NCBI RefSeq assembly: GCF_900168685.1
Contig: NZ_FVZN01000014.1
Span: forward strand, 1,736,001 to 1,800,000
Direction of reading: 5' to 3'
DNA: 64,000 nucleotides
Source: Solibacillus isronensis
Lineage (GTDB): Bacteria; Bacillota; Bacilli; Bacillales_A; Planococcaceae
Under the pieces are notes generated by a model. That model worked only from the letters and a program-made list of their open reading frames with translations. It did not search any database and was not told the origin of the DNA. Numbering within the stretch: position 1 is the stretch's first letter; every line of letters starts with the position of its first letter. Of the stretch, positions 50,792 through 61,312 are shown in pieces. The position numbers and the translations under genes were made by a program.

Positions 50792-52360
50792 TTATAGTGG
50801 AATATTCCCGTGCTTTTTGTATGGACGGTCTTCCTGCTTTGTTGAAAGCATATCCAATGCCTGGATCAGCTTAATACGTGTTTCACGTGGATCGATAACA
50901 TCGTCCACCATACCGCGTGATGCCGCTACATAAGGATTAGCGAATTTTTCTTTGTATTCTTCAATTTTCGCTGCACGTGTTGCTTCCGGATCAGCCGATT
51001 TCGCAATTTCACCTGCATGAATAATGTTTGCCGCACCAGCAGCACCCATTACAGCGATTTCAGCATTCGGCCAAGCGAATACTAAGTCCGCGCCAATCGC
51101 TTTCGAGTTCAATGCTACGTACGCACCACCGTATGCTTTACGTAAAATAACTGTAATTTTCGGTACAGTTGCTTCAGAGTAAGCATAAAGGATTTTCGCA
51201 CCGTGACGGATAATCCCGCCGTGCTCTTGTTTAACGCCTGGGAAGAAACCGGATACGTCTTCAAATGTAATAACAGGTACGTTGAATGCGTCACATGTAC
51301 GTACGAAACGCGCTAATTTATCAGATGAATCGATATCTAATCCGCCTGCAAGGAATTTCGGCTGGTTACATACTAAACCAACTGATTCACCCGCGATACG
51401 TGCAAAACCAACAACGATGTTTTTCGCGAATTCTTTTTGCACTTCCATGAATGAACCTTCATCAACTACTTGTTCTACTACTTTACGAACATCATATGAT
51501 TTTGTTTGGTCAATCGGCACAACATCAACAAGTTCTGAACGGAAATTATCGCCTTCTGGAGCAGCTTGTTTCGGTGCTTTTTCTCTGTTGTTCTGTGGTA
51601 AGTAAGAAAGTAATTGCTGAATTTGTGCAATTGCAGCTTCTTCGTTTTCAGCACGGAAGTGGGCATTCCCTGAAGTAGCGTTATGCACTTTAGAACCGCC
51701 AAGACCTTCAGCAGAAATTTTCTCACCTGTTACTGTTTCAATTACTTTAGGGCCTGTAATGAACATTTGAGATGTTTTATCAACCATTAAAATAAAGTCT
51801 GTAATCGCTGGTGAATAAACAGCACCACCCGCACAAGGTCCCATAATTACTGAGATTTGCGGAATTACACCAGAATAAATTGAGTTACGGTAGAAAATGT
51901 GACCATAGCCGTCAAGTGATAATACACCTTCTTGGATACGCGCACCGCCTGAATCGTTAATACCGATAAACGGCGTACCGTTTTTCGCTGCCAAATCCAT
52001 TACCGCTGCGATTTTTTTCGCGTGCATTTCACCAAGTGCACCGCCGAATACTGTGAAGTCCTGTGCAAATAAATACACATTACGGCCATTGATTTTACCG
52101 AAGCCAGTAACTACGCCGTCACCAGGGCCTTCTAGTTTATCCATACCGAAATCAACAGTACGGTGTGTGATGAAAGGATTGATTTCAACGAATGACCCGT
52201 CATCCAATAACATATCAATACGTTCACGGGCAGTCATTTTCCCTTTTTCATGCTGCTTTTCGATACGCGCATCCCCGCCGCCAAGCTGGATCGCTTCTTT
52301 ACGGTCATAAAGCTCATTAATTTTATCAAACATATCTGGAGTTACTGTCATTGTTGTCAT
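50792..52360 (-). CDS. yqjD: Acyl-CoA (propionyl/methylmalonyl-CoA) carboxyltransferase, YqjD type
   Basis: 522 residues with the two crotonase-like halves of biotin-dependent carboxyltransferases: GINDSGGARIQEGVLSLDGY and GPCAGGAVYSPA in the first, VPVITFEDVSGFFPGVKQEH and RKAYGGAYVALNSKAIGAD in the second. It moves CO2 between biotin and propionyl-CoA/methylmalonyl-CoA. It lies 2 bases after the methylmalonyl-CoA epimerase gene, which supports the propionyl-CoA route. No biotin carboxylase or biotin carrier gene is seen in the window. Decarboxylase use, as in MmdA, is an alternative. Confidence 0.88.
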   Translation of the reverse strand: MTTMTVTPDMFDKINELYDRKEAIQLGGGDARIEKQHEKGKMTARERIDMLLDDGSFVEINPFITHRTVDFGMDKLEGPGDGVVTGFGKINGRNVYLFAQDFTVFGGALGEMHAKKIAAVMDLAAKNGTPFIGINDSGGARIQEGVLSLDGYGHIFYRNSIYSGVIPQISVIMGPCAGGAVYSPAITDFILMVDKTSQMFITGPKVIETVTGEKISAEGLGGSKVHNATSGNAHFRAENEEAAIAQIQQLLSYLPQNNREKAPKQAAPEGDNFRSELVDVVPIDQTKSYDVRKVVEQVVDEGSFMEVQKEFAKNIVVGFARIAGESVGLVCNQPKFLAGGLDIDSSDKLARFVRTCDAFNVPVITFEDVSGFFPGVKQEHGGIIRHGAKILYAYSEATVPKITVILRKAYGGAYVALNSKAIGADLVFAWPNAEIAVMGAAGAANIIHAGEIAKSADPEATRAAKIEEYKEKFANPYVAASRGMVDDVIDPRETRIKLIQALDMLSTKQEDRPYKKHGNIPL

Positions 52361-52362
52361 CG

Positions 52363-52776
52363 TTATTTATCCCCTTTTCCGCTTTTATCGCATAATTCAT
52401 AAAGTACACCAAATGAGTCTTTCGGGTGTAAAAATGCTACTTCCGCGCCGCCAGCACCTGGTCCCGGCTCTTCAGATAATAGTCGTACACCTTTTTCACG
52501 AAGTTCAGCCATGCGCTCACGAATACCCGTTACGCCGAATGCAACATGATGAATGCCTTCTCCGCGTTTTTCCAAAAAGCCATGGATTGCGCTTTTTTCA
52601 CTCATTGGCTCAAGCAGCTCAATTTTAACGTTGCCTGCATCGATAAAAGCAACTTTTACTTGCTGTGATTCTACTTCTTCCATCTTTAATAATTTCAAGC
52701 CTAGCGTTTCTGTGTAATATGTAATACGTTCTTCGATATTACGTACGGCGATGCCGATATGATCCACTTTTTCCAC
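52363..52776 (-). CDS. mce: Methylmalonyl-CoA epimerase
   Basis: 137 residues of the vicinal-oxygen-chelate fold. Metal ligands are in KVDHIGIAVRN, in IHHVAFGVTG and in the C-terminal FGVLYELCDK. The start is GTG behind AAGGGAG. It interconverts (S)- and (R)-methylmalonyl-CoA between the carboxylase and the mutase. Both partner enzymes are encoded nearby. Confidence 0.9.
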   Translation of the reverse strand: MEKVDHIGIAVRNIEERITYYTETLGLKLLKMEEVESQQVKVAFIDAGNVKIELLEPMSEKSAIHGFLEKRGEGIHHVAFGVTGIRERMAELREKGVRLLSEEPGPGAGGAEVAFLHPKDSFGVLYELCDKSGKGDK

Positions 52777-52981
52777 GGTACTGACTCCCTTTTGAATAAA
52801 ATTATTAATTCCGCCTCATCTGAATCGTGTCCAGACATTTGTTCGAGGCTTTTTTTTTTTAATGGGTGTTTGGACTCCCAATAAAAAATTTTAAAATTTC
52901 GAAAATGTAAAATCCAATGTACTTGAGAATTCCTTCAAATTTGATAAACTAGTACTAGTTCATATTGAAGGAGCGAAAAGA

Positions 52982-53077
52982 ATGAGCAACAAAAAGTTTC
53001 AAAAAATAGTCGTTTATTCAATGGTTGTTATCATGTTAATCTCAACTGTTGCAATGGGTGTCGCAGCAATTATGTAA
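52982..53077 (+). CDS. prli42: Prli42-like stressosome-associated miniprotein
   Basis: A 31-residue frame beginning MSNKKFQKIVVYSMVVIML and ending STVAMGVAAIM. AAGGAG precedes it and a hairpin terminator starts at its stop codon. Size, basic start, KxVVY motif and single helix match Prli42 (formerly DUF4044), which in Listeria anchors the stressosome at the membrane for sigma-B activation. It is divergent from mce. Identification is from the pattern only. Confidence 0.75.
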   Translation: MSNKKFQKIVVYSMVVIMLISTVAMGVAAIM

Positions 53078-53103
53078 TGGATGTTTATGCATCCATTTTT
53101 TTT
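53076..53103 (+). terminator. Terminator of prli42
   Basis: Stem AATGGATG/CATCCATT followed by TTTTTT, overlapping the stop codon of the miniprotein gene. Confidence 0.85.
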
Positions 53104-54058
53104 ATTTCATCCCCTTGAACGATTGCTTGATGACCAGGTATTCATCCATTTCTTCAATAAACTGGTACAATGCGGCCATGGCGAGGAATGTTTCGTGATC
53201 ATTTGGCAATGGCATTTTGGCGAACTCTTCTTTTACTTTGTCGAGTTTTTCCAAAAAGCGGCTTGCCGTATTTCCTGAATGGACGTGTTCGCTCAAGTCT
53301 TCCATGAAGGCTGCAATTAAAGTAGCCTGCTCTGTCATTACCGGCAGTGTCGTAATCTTCGGCAACACGCGCTCTATAATTTCCAGCTGTCTTTCACGCA
53401 TATCAAAATACAGATAAAATGTATTTTCTTTACGCGTCACGTGATTTTCAACATCTTGGAATGCCAGCGCTTTTCCTGCCTCGACCACTTTCGCCATCTC
53501 AATCAGTTCATGACCGTCCCATAATGTATCGCCATCTCTCAAATACCCTGCGATTTCCGCAAGAATTTTCTTCAATAGCGACTCCAATTTTTCGCGGTGA
53601 TAATACAGGCCCTGCTGGATATCCGGCATGTACATATTTACGACTAAACCAACCCCATAACCGATTGCCATTAAGTAAAATTCATTAATTAGCAGATCGA
53701 CCGTAAAATTGCCTGTCAAATAAATGTGCATCATAATTACCGAACTTGAGATAAAACCTTCCACAACCTTTAGTGAAACGATTGTCGGAATGAAAAGAAT
53801 CATAACAATCCCTAAAACAACCGGCGAATAACCGAATATTTCGAAAAATACAAATGCATAAGCAATCCCGATAAATGTTGAAACAATCCGGGTATACACT
53901 GCATGGAGAGATTTACGTTTTGTTGGTTGAATGCTTAAAATCGTCAGAATACCAGCTGCCGTGAAAAACTGCAAATCAAAATATTGGGCAATTGCTATCG
54001 CAACAGCAGCACCTATGGCTGTTTTTAATGTACGATAGCCGATTGAAAATTTCTTCAT
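53102..54058 (-). CDS. yqjA: Aromatic acid exporter family protein, YqjA type
   Basis: 318 residues. The N-terminal 145 residues carry four to six helices (TAIGAAVAIAIAQYFDLQFF, AAGILTILSIQPTKRKSL, VVLGIVMILFIPTIVSLKVV). The rest is a soluble helical domain (REKLESLLKKILAEIAGYL). This is the DUF939/ArAE_1 layout of B. subtilis YqjA. The substrate is not established. It follows the bacilliredoxin gene on the same strand. Confidence 0.8.
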   Translation of the reverse strand: MKKFSIGYRTLKTAIGAAVAIAIAQYFDLQFFTAAGILTILSIQPTKRKSLHAVYTRIVSTFIGIAYAFVFFEIFGYSPVVLGIVMILFIPTIVSLKVVEGFISSSVIMMHIYLTGNFTVDLLINEFYLMAIGYGVGLVVNMYMPDIQQGLYYHREKLESLLKKILAEIAGYLRDGDTLWDGHELIEMAKVVEAGKALAFQDVENHVTRKENTFYLYFDMRERQLEIIERVLPKITTLPVMTEQATLIAAFMEDLSEHVHSGNTASRFLEKLDKVKEEFAKMPLPNDHETFLAMAALYQFIEEMDEYLVIKQSFKGMK

Positions 54059-54075
54059 ATCGGTTGAACTCCCCC

Positions 54076-54125
54076 GTTATAGGTGTGCAGCGGGTACGTA
54101 CAATACGCACCCGTTACACAATAAC
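54076..54125 (-). terminator. Imperfect hairpin after the bacilliredoxin gene
   Basis: GTTAT..TGTG..CGGGT pairs with ACCCG..CACA..ATAAC across the gap between the brxB-like and yqjA genes. There is no clear T-run. Confidence 0.35.
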
Positions 54126-54135
54126 TCTAGTAGTA

Positions 54136-54576
54136 TTAGATTTCTTCGCAGTTTTCCTCGAAGTGACCTTGAAGGTTTGTTACAACACTCATCGGGTCAT
54201 GTCCTTCGATTTCAAAGCGGCCAACTTCTCCTACAACCTGTCCATCTTTCAATAAAATGAATGATGGAGATGATGGGATATGATCTTCACCGAAATAATA
54301 ACGTGCAGCTGCAGTTGCCTCTTTATCTTGACCAGCAAATACAGTTACTAAATGGTCAGGACGTTTGTCGTAATGTACAGCATGTGTTGCTGCAGGACGT
54401 GCAATACCGCCAGCACAGCCACATACAGAATTCACCATAACAAGAGTTGTACCTTCACGAGCAAACGCTGCTTCCACATCTTCCGGAGTGCGCAGTTGTT
54501 CATAACCTGCTGCTTCCATCTCTGCACGTGCAGTCGTTGTAATTTGTTGCATAAATAAATCATAATCCATGTTCAT
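54136..54576 (-). CDS. brxB: Bacilliredoxin (BrxA/BrxB family, YqiW-like)
   Basis: 146 residues with the CGC active site in [20 protein letters not shown] and a thioredoxin-like end ([20 protein letters not shown]). Bacilliredoxins remove bacillithiol from oxidised protein cysteines. Context next to yqjA favours YqiW/BrxB over YphP/BrxA, but the two are hard to separate by eye. The ATG follows AAAGGGG. Confidence 0.87.
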   Translation of the reverse strand: MNMDYDLFMQQITTTARAEMEAAGYEQLRTPEDVEAAFAREGTTLVMVNSVCGCAGGIARPAATHAVHYDKRPDHLVTVFAGQDKEATAAARYYFGEDHIPSSPSFILLKDGQVVGEVGRFEIEGHDPMSVVTNLQGHFEENCEEI

Positions 54577-54655
54577 AAGCTTTTTAGCCCCTTTCTATGT
54601 TCCTTTTTATCATAGCAAGGTTACGAAAGATGTGCAAAGACTCTTGATTATCATT

Positions 54656-54838
54656 ATTTTCATTCAGCGGAAACTCCCGCTGAATGAAAATAAGCCTCCG
54701 GCGGATGTCACAGATTTTTTAAAGGAATTATAGAGGTTTCCAGCCTAAAAGCGTCGCATCATGCGAACGGCTGACTGACCCACTTCGTGTGGGTCCAAAC
54801 TCAAAAAATCTGGACACAATTACGCCAAGGCGTAATTG
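54656..54838. repeat. Cluster of three strong inverted repeats
   Basis: First, ATTTTCATTCAGCGG/CCGCTGAATGAAAAT (15-bp perfect arms, 54656-54670 and 54677-54691). Second, GACCCAC/GTGGGTC around the 54780s. Third, CAATTACGCC/GGCGTAATTG (54817-54838) just after the stop codon of the MeaB gene. Between them lies GCCTCCGGCGGATGTCACAG. The last hairpin may end meaB transcription. The whole block has the look of a dispersed intergenic element, but no second copy is in the window. Confidence 0.6.
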
Positions 54839-54840
54839 AT

Positions 54841-55923
54841 TTATTCATTTTTTTCGCCAAATAATGCATTAACCCCCTGTGTTACCGTTAGCTGGCCATG
54901 CAATATTTCTTCCTCAAGTGACCGGACCTGCTTTTTGCGTTCCGGATTTTTATAGAACGAATCGATTAAATGATCGGTAATCATCGTATGGAACCAGTCG
55001 CGCGTTTGTTCATGGCGACGTATCGTCCAATAATCCGATTGCTTGATCGTCTGCTCAAACTCCATCAGCATATCCCAAACCTTGTCGAGCCCCGTTTTTT
55101 CAAGGGACGATACGGTCAGTGAAGTACTAAGCCATCCAGGTGTCGATGGCTGTAGGAAATGAAGGATCTGCTTGTATTCCTGCATTGTCCGGCGTGCAGG
55201 GCGTACATTGTCCCCGTCCGCTTTATGGACGATAATGCCGTCTGCAAGCTCCATAATGCCCTTCTTCATCCCTTGAAGCTCATCTCCCGCACCTGTTAAA
55301 ACTAGCAGCAGGAAGAAGTCGACCATGCCGCGCACATATGTTTCACTTTGGCCGACACCGACTGTTTCAATCAAAATGACGTCATAGCCTGCCGCTTCGC
55401 ATAACAGCATCGTTTCACGGGATTTTTTATGGACACCGCCTAATGTACCGGCACTCGGTGATGGACGAACAAATGCATTTTCCTGGCGCACCAGCTCTTC
55501 CATTCGCGTTTTGTCCCCTAAAATACTGCCGCCTGAAAGCGATGAGCTCGGGTCGATCGCAAGAACTGCAACACGCTTCCCCATTTTGCACAGCATCGTA
55601 CCGAATGCTTCGATAAACGAACTTTTTCCAGCACCCGGTACACCGGTGATGCCAATTCGGATTGAATTGCCCGTATAAGGCAATAACTCCTGCAGCAGTT
55701 TCTGTGCTTCTTCCTTATGGGCATTGTTCGAGCTTTCAATGAGCGTGATCGCTTTTGCGAGCGAAGTACGGTTACCCGCACGTACTTCGCTGGCCAGCGT
55801 CTGTAGATCAAGTGCTTCCTGCTTTTTTTTCCGGAACTTTTTCGGGTTTGAATAGCTCATACCATCATGACCACCCTTCACACCATCCATGACAAATAAA
55901 GCGCTCTTCTCGTCTTGAGGCAT
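54841..55923 (-). CDS. meaB: Methylmalonyl-CoA mutase-associated GTPase MeaB
   Basis: About 360 residues. G1 motif GITGVPGAGKSSFIEAFG, AIDPSSSLSGGSILGDKTRM, the ETVGVGQSE switch and the specificity motif IIVHKADGDN all match MeaB/ArgK. The protein guards adenosylcobalamin loading and rescue of methylmalonyl-CoA mutase. It starts at or just inside the stop codon of the large mutase gene. The first 23 residues may not be translated, because a further ATG follows an AAGGGTGG site. Confidence 0.92.
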   Translation of the reverse strand: MPQDEKSALFVMDGVKGGHDGMSYSNPKKFRKKKQEALDLQTLASEVRAGNRTSLAKAITLIESSNNAHKEEAQKLLQELLPYTGNSIRIGITGVPGAGKSSFIEAFGTMLCKMGKRVAVLAIDPSSSLSGGSILGDKTRMEELVRQENAFVRPSPSAGTLGGVHKKSRETMLLCEAAGYDVILIETVGVGQSETYVRGMVDFFLLLVLTGAGDELQGMKKGIMELADGIIVHKADGDNVRPARRTMQEYKQILHFLQPSTPGWLSTSLTVSSLEKTGLDKVWDMLMEFEQTIKQSDYWTIRRHEQTRDWFHTMITDHLIDSFYKNPERKKQVRSLEEEILHGQLTVTQGVNALFGEKNE

Positions 55924-55925
55924 CA

Positions 55926-58076
55926 CTACTCTGCCACTTCCTCATAACCTAACTTTTTATAAATTTCTTCTATAATACGGATTGCCGATACCGGAATTAC
56001 TGTACCTGGACCGAAGATAGCTGCTGCACCTGCTTTATACAGATAATCATAGTCCTGAGCTGGGATTACACCGCCGCAAATGACGATAATGTCCTCGCGA
56101 CCTAATTTCTTCAGTTCAGCTACAAGTTCAGGCACTAATGTTTTATGACCAGCTGCTAAAGAAGATACTCCGATGCAGTGTACGTCGTTTTCATTTGCCA
56201 TTTGTGCTGTTTCTTCCGGTGTCATGAACAATGGAGAAATATCGACATCGAAACCTAAGTCCGCATAGCCAGTTGCAACAACTTTCGCACCGCGGTCATG
56301 TCCGTCTTGTCCCATCTTCGCCACTAAAATACGTGGACGGCGACCTTCTGCTTCCAGGAAGTCTTCTGTCATTTGCTTCACTTCTGTAATCATTTCATCA
56401 TCCGAGAAGTTTGCAGAATAAACACCTGAAATTGAGCGGATAACCGCTTTATGACGGCCAGATACTGCTTCAATCGCATCCGAAATTTCACCTAATGATG
56501 CACGTGCTCTTGCCGCATCTACTGCAACAGCCAATAAGTTTTCAGAACCGTCTTCAGCCGCTTTTGTTAAGCGCGCTAAATGTTTTTGTACTTCCACTTC
56601 ATCACGTGTAGCCTTCATTTTTTCAAGACGGGCAATTTGTGATTCGCGTACGATTGCATTGTCGATATCTAAAATGTCGATTGGATCTTCTTCAGCAAGA
56701 CGGTATTTGTTTACGCCGACAATCGTTTCTGTTTTTGAATCGATTTTCGCCTGACGTTTAGCCGCTGCTTCTTCAACTTTCATTTTTGGAAGTCCTGTCT
56801 CAATCGCTTTCGCCATTCCGCCAAGAGCTTCGATTTCTTCGATTAATGCCCATGCTTTTTCTGTCAGCTCTTCTGTCAGTTTTTCAACATAGTACGAGCC
56901 GCCCCATGGATCGATTACTTTTGTCATTCCTGTTTCTTCTTGCAGGAATAGCTGTGTATTACGTGCAATACGAGCCGAGAAGTCTGTCGGTAAAGCAATT
57001 GCTTCATCCAGTGCGTTCGTATGAAGCGACTGAGTATGACCCATCGCTGCCGCGTTTGCTTCGATTAATGTACGAGTTACGTTATTGAATGGATCTTGTT
57101 CTGTTAAACTCCAGCCTGATGTTTGCGAGTGTGTACGAAGTGCAAGAGACTTCGAATTTTTCGGATTGAATGTAGACATCATTTGTGCCCAAATGCGACG
57201 TGCTGCACGCATTTTCGCAACTTCCATGTAATAGTTCATACCAATTGCCCAGAAGAACGATAAACGCGGTGCAAATGCATCAATGTCAATGCCCGCTTTT
57301 AAACCAGTACGTACATATTCAAGGCCGTCTGCCAATGTATACGCAAGCTCGATATCATTTGTCGCACCCGCTTCTTGAATATGGTAGCCCGAAATGGAAA
57401 TCGAGTTGAATTTCGGCATGAATTTCGCCGTATATTCAAAAATGTCTGCAATGATTTTCATCGACATTGCCGGTGGATAAATATATGTGTTACGTACCAT
57501 GTATTCTTTTAAAATGTCGTTTTGGATCGTACCGGCCAATTTATCGGGTGTTACTCCTTGTTCTTCAGCTGCAACGATGTAGAATGCAAGAATCGGTAAA
57601 ACTGCTCCGTTCATCGTCATCGATACCGACATTTGATCAAGTGGAATGCCGTCGAATAAAATTTTTGCATCTTCAACTGAATCGATTGCAACGCCGGCTT
57701 TTCCGACATCCCCTGTTACACGTGGGTGATCCGAGTCATAACCGCGGTGTGTTGCCAAGTCGAATGCTACTGAAAGCCCTTTTTGACCCATTGCCAAGTT
57801 ACGACGGTAGAAAGCATTTGATTCTTCCGCAGTCGAGAAACCTGCATATTGACGCACTGTCCATGGACGCGCTACATACATTGTCGGATATGGTCCACGA
57901 GTATTTGGTGCAATACCAGCCACATCTTTTAAATGTTTTGCGTCTTGAATATCTTCTTTATTGTAGACAGAATTCACTTCGATGCCTTCATTTGTCACGT
58001 ACGAGCCTGTAGAAGTAAGTTGCTCTTGTTTTAATACATCTTCAATGACAACCGTTGCGAAATTTGCTTTACTCAT
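55926..58076 (-). CDS. mutB: Methylmalonyl-CoA mutase, large (catalytic) subunit
   Basis: 716 residues. Residues 1-560 form the TIM-barrel that binds the substrate ([39 protein letters not shown]). The C-terminal 130 residues bind B12 with the DxHxxG motif in [20 protein letters not shown]. It rearranges (R)-methylmalonyl-CoA to succinyl-CoA. It overlaps mutA by 4 bases (ATGA) behind AGGGGG. Confidence 0.95.
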   Translation of the reverse strand: MSKANFATVVIEDVLKQEQLTSTGSYVTNEGIEVNSVYNKEDIQDAKHLKDVAGIAPNTRGPYPTMYVARPWTVRQYAGFSTAEESNAFYRRNLAMGQKGLSVAFDLATHRGYDSDHPRVTGDVGKAGVAIDSVEDAKILFDGIPLDQMSVSMTMNGAVLPILAFYIVAAEEQGVTPDKLAGTIQNDILKEYMVRNTYIYPPAMSMKIIADIFEYTAKFMPKFNSISISGYHIQEAGATNDIELAYTLADGLEYVRTGLKAGIDIDAFAPRLSFFWAIGMNYYMEVAKMRAARRIWAQMMSTFNPKNSKSLALRTHSQTSGWSLTEQDPFNNVTRTLIEANAAAMGHTQSLHTNALDEAIALPTDFSARIARNTQLFLQEETGMTKVIDPWGGSYYVEKLTEELTEKAWALIEEIEALGGMAKAIETGLPKMKVEEAAAKRQAKIDSKTETIVGVNKYRLAEEDPIDILDIDNAIVRESQIARLEKMKATRDEVEVQKHLARLTKAAEDGSENLLAVAVDAARARASLGEISDAIEAVSGRHKAVIRSISGVYSANFSDDEMITEVKQMTEDFLEAEGRRPRILVAKMGQDGHDRGAKVVATGYADLGFDVDISPLFMTPEETAQMANENDVHCIGVSSLAAGHKTLVPELVAELKKLGREDIIVICGGVIPAQDYDYLYKAGAAAIFGPGTVIPVSAIRIIEEIYKKLGYEEVAE

Positions 58077-59761
58077 TGTTGTACCCCCTTCACGCTCATC
58101 ACGACATCCGATAGCTTTTCAACGATGTTCTGACCTGCATAAATAAAGCCGTTTAAGCCGTTTGCAATCCATGCCGCTTCATCTTCTTTATATTTACCTG
58201 CTGCATCCAATACAACCGATTGTTTTTTGTTTTCAAGTAATGCCGGCATAATCGCTTTTGTATCTTCATCTGTTGCAGCTACGACTACATAGTCATAGTC
58301 GGCACTTGCCAGCCAAGTTGTTGCATCCTCAATTGTTTGGAATCCTGCTGTTTGATATGCTACAACGCCTGCTGTTGCGAAGAATCCTTGTACAAAATCT
58401 GCGCGCGGCTTGTAGTTTTTCAGTTCGCCGAATGTTAAAATCGCTGTTTTGATTCCAGTTTGTGCATAAGTAGCACGTAAATTTTCAAATGGAATGGCAA
58501 GACGTTTTACATCTGCAAATTGAGCATTTTCAGTTGTTACTACTGTATCTTGCGGGTTTGCATAAATGTTTGTACCAATTAGTGAATGCTTGCGTGTTTC
58601 TACTTGCTTCATGCGCGCCTGATACACTTCCTCGATTTGAGCATTGATACCGTATGCTTCCAATCCGCCAGCAATTTCGATTTCTAAAAACAGTGCCCAT
58701 GCTTCTTTTACATAGTCTGCTGTTAATGATTCGATAAAGTACGAACCGCCTGATGGATCGATTACATTTGTTACATGTGATTCTTCTTTCGTAACAAGGG
58801 AAACATTACGCGCAATACGGATCGACTGCCCTGATACACCTGTCAATGCATCATGCGGGTGTACCGTAATTACATCTGCACCGCCGATTGCTGCTGAGAA
58901 CGCTTCATTGCCTGCACGTAATAAGTTTACATAAACATCGTATTTCGAGAAGCTGCGTACCGAAGTTTCCACTACGACCGGGACAGCGCTTGCTTCATTG
59001 CCGAATGCTGAAGCAAACGCTTTCCATAATACTTTGAAGGCACGAAGTTTTGCTACTTCTGCAAAGAATTGTGTATCGACAGCGAACTGTACGAAAAACT
59101 TCTGTTCAAATGCTTTAAAATCTTCTACCGTATTGGCAAGTTTAGCTGCTTGTGCAAGCGCAATCGCAAGCTCTTGTACAGCATTGGCACCGTCATTATG
59201 GAACGGAATCGTATTTGCACAAAACGTGCGAACGTTTGGATAGTCAGCTAATTCTACTGTTTCAGGTGAAACAATATAGCCTACAACGTCATTGCGTTTA
59301 GCTTCGTCAATATATTTGAATACATCCAGCACTGCATCTTCAGCAGAAGCGACGATAAATTTAAATGAATTTTCCGACAAATAAGCAGCGAGTTTTTCGC
59401 TGTCTTGTTCAGACCAGTCAAATGCAACCGGGCTGTTGATTGTAATCATTTCATTGCCGCGCGATAAGCTATCCTCGATATTGGCAAAAAAGCTAGCTGC
59501 ATCATCACCAGCAATTTGCTGTGCAACAGTGAAGCTTGTCTGTTTTGTTAAAGAACGGATTGTTGATACTTGTTTTTCCAGTTGGTCTCCCAATTTTTCG
59601 ATTAAGCTTTCTTCTGTATAAAGTGGGTCAAGCGTGATATTTTCAATTGTCTTTGTAAATAAGGATTCAAACGGTTTTCCTTTTAGTGCTTTTACCGCTT
59701 CTTCCTTCCACTGCTCATAGCTAGCTGTTTGAAATTCGATCTCTTTCATATTCATTGACAT
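58073..59761 (-). CDS. mutA: Methylmalonyl-CoA mutase, small subunit
   Basis: 562 residues, related to MutB, but the B12 motif DxHxxG is absent from its C-terminal domain, as is usual for the non-catalytic subunit. Barrel segments such as [20 protein letters not shown] and [20 protein letters not shown] are intact. The ATG lies 18 bases after the only good ribosome site (AGGGGGG), unusually far, and no other start codon is in frame between them. It is first of the mutA-mutB-meaB operon. Confidence 0.92.
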   Translation of the reverse strand: MSMNMKEIEFQTASYEQWKEEAVKALKGKPFESLFTKTIENITLDPLYTEESLIEKLGDQLEKQVSTIRSLTKQTSFTVAQQIAGDDAASFFANIEDSLSRGNEMITINSPVAFDWSEQDSEKLAAYLSENSFKFIVASAEDAVLDVFKYIDEAKRNDVVGYIVSPETVELADYPNVRTFCANTIPFHNDGANAVQELAIALAQAAKLANTVEDFKAFEQKFFVQFAVDTQFFAEVAKLRAFKVLWKAFASAFGNEASAVPVVVETSVRSFSKYDVYVNLLRAGNEAFSAAIGGADVITVHPHDALTGVSGQSIRIARNVSLVTKEESHVTNVIDPSGGSYFIESLTADYVKEAWALFLEIEIAGGLEAYGINAQIEEVYQARMKQVETRKHSLIGTNIYANPQDTVVTTENAQFADVKRLAIPFENLRATYAQTGIKTAILTFGELKNYKPRADFVQGFFATAGVVAYQTAGFQTIEDATTWLASADYDYVVVAATDEDTKAIMPALLENKKQSVVLDAAGKYKEDEAAWIANGLNGFIYAGQNIVEKLSDVVMSVKGVQQ

Positions 59762-59800
59762 GTGGTCGCTAAGTAGCTTCCCCCCTTGTTATATTTCTGT

Positions 59801-59830
59801 ACTATAGTTTACACGAGAATGTTCTGACAA
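59801..59830 (-). promoter_or_regulatory. Probable sigma-A promoter of mutA-mutB-meaB
   Basis: Minus strand TTGTCA (59825-59830), 18 bases, TATAGT (59801-59806), about 40 bases before the mutA start and right after the bkdB terminator. Confidence 0.5.
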
Positions 59831-59835
59831 TAAAG

Positions 59836-59875
59836 AGAAAAAAAACGTGAAAGCCTTATTTTACAGGCTTTCACG
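59836..59875 (-). terminator. Terminator of the bkd operon
   Basis: Perfect stem CGTGAAAGCC/GGCTTTCACG followed on the minus strand by TTTTTTTTCTC. Confidence 0.92.
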
Positions 59876-59881
59876 GCGTTT

Positions 59882-61240
59882 TTAGTAGACTGACATCTTC
59901 TGTTTATCGACATTTTCGAGAATTTCTTTCACACGAGATAAGAATTTACCACAAATCATACCATCTAAAATTCTATGGTCTAAAGATAAACATAAATTCA
60001 CCATAGAGCGTGGAGCAATCATATTACCCTGTACTATTACAGGTCTTTTTACAATACTTTCCACCTGCAAAATTGCTGCCTGTGGATGATTGATAATGCC
60101 CATTGACTGAACAGAACCAAATGATCCGGTATTGTTGACTGTAAATGTACCACCTTGCATATGCTCCAATTTCAGTTTTCCGTTGCGTACAAGATGCGCA
60201 TATTCATGAATTTCTTTCGCGATGCCTTTAATCGATTTTTCATCGACATTTTTAATGACCGGCACGAATAATGCATCATCAGTAGCTACAGCAATCGATA
60301 AATTAATATCTTTCTTTTGAATGATTTTATCTTCCGCCCAAACCGAATTGATAATCGGGAATTCTTTTAGCGCCTGGGAGATCGCTTTTAGGAAAAATGC
60401 AAAATACGTCAGATTGAATCCTTCTTTTTTCTTGAAATCTTCTTTTATGCTGTCACGGTATTCAACAAGTTCTGTCACATCAACTTCCATCATCATCCAT
60501 GCATGCGGAATTTCATGTGTGCTGCGCAGCATATTTTTCGCAATCGCTTTACGCACTTGCGTAACCGGAATTTCAATATCTCCAGCAGCAACAGGAATGT
60601 CCTGTTTAGGCTGAGGAGCAGTTGCCGGAGCTTGTGTTGTACCTTGTGCTGACGCTTGAGAAGATGATTCTTGTTTTGGCTCCGCGAATGCTGTTGGTTG
60701 TTCGTCATTCGAAATATCCTGATTTGTCGGCTTACCTGCAGCAACATAAGCTTCAACATCTTTTCTTGTAATCCGATTGCCGACACCTGTGCCGGTAATC
60801 TGGGCCAAGTCGACATCATGTTCATTCGCCAATGCTAAAACAGCAGGTGAAAAACGACCAGGCTTGCGTTCTGTGCGCACCGGTTTGTCTTCTTTTTTCG
60901 CTGACGGTTTTTCTTCTTCTTTCTTCTGTGAGCCGGCATTTAGAATTGCCGAGCTGACTTTCGAGCTTTTTTCTGCCGGTGCTGGCGGCATTTCAGAGCC
61001 TTCCACTTCAATCGCGCATACAACTGCGCCTACCGGCAATGTTTCGCCTTCGTTTGCGATTAACTCTGTAATTACCCCTGCAAACGAAGAAGGGATTTCG
61101 GCATTAACTTTATCTGTTGTTACTTCTGCTAATGGATCATATTTGTTTACTTTATCTCCCACTTGGACAAGCCAGCGTTCAATCTTACCTTCTGTCACAC
61201 TTTCTCCAAGTTGCGGCATGACGATATTTTGAATTGTCAT
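59882..61240 (-). CDS. bkdB: Branched-chain 2-oxoacid dehydrogenase E2 (lipoamide acyltransferase)
   Basis: 452 residues in the E2 order. The lipoyl domain has its lysine in VTTDKVNAE (about residue 44). An Ala/Pro/Gln-rich linker follows, then the E1/E3-binding domain FSPAVLALANEHDVDLAQIT, a second linker and the catalytic domain ending with DHRILDGMICGKF. It passes branched acyl groups to CoA. Placement after two E1 genes that act on branched 2-oxoacids favours BkdB over PdhC/SucB. Confidence 0.9.
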   Translation of the reverse strand: MTIQNIVMPQLGESVTEGKIERWLVQVGDKVNKYDPLAEVTTDKVNAEIPSSFAGVITELIANEGETLPVGAVVCAIEVEGSEMPPAPAEKSSKVSSAILNAGSQKKEEEKPSAKKEDKPVRTERKPGRFSPAVLALANEHDVDLAQITGTGVGNRITRKDVEAYVAAGKPTNQDISNDEQPTAFAEPKQESSSQASAQGTTQAPATAPQPKQDIPVAAGDIEIPVTQVRKAIAKNMLRSTHEIPHAWMMMEVDVTELVEYRDSIKEDFKKKEGFNLTYFAFFLKAISQALKEFPIINSVWAEDKIIQKKDINLSIAVATDDALFVPVIKNVDEKSIKGIAKEIHEYAHLVRNGKLKLEHMQGGTFTVNNTGSFGSVQSMGIINHPQAAILQVESIVKRPVIVQGNMIAPRSMVNLCLSLDHRILDGMICGKFLSRVKEILENVDKQKMSVY

Positions 61241-61312
61241 TAAACAATCCCCCTTTAACTAATAGGCCTTTGCTGTTTATTTAGGATTCTTAAACAATCC
61301 CAATTCTATTAA

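Noticed and set aside
57467-58012. A 181-codon plus-strand frame opposite mutB
   Set aside because: Shadow of the mutase gene with unlikely composition and no ribosome site.
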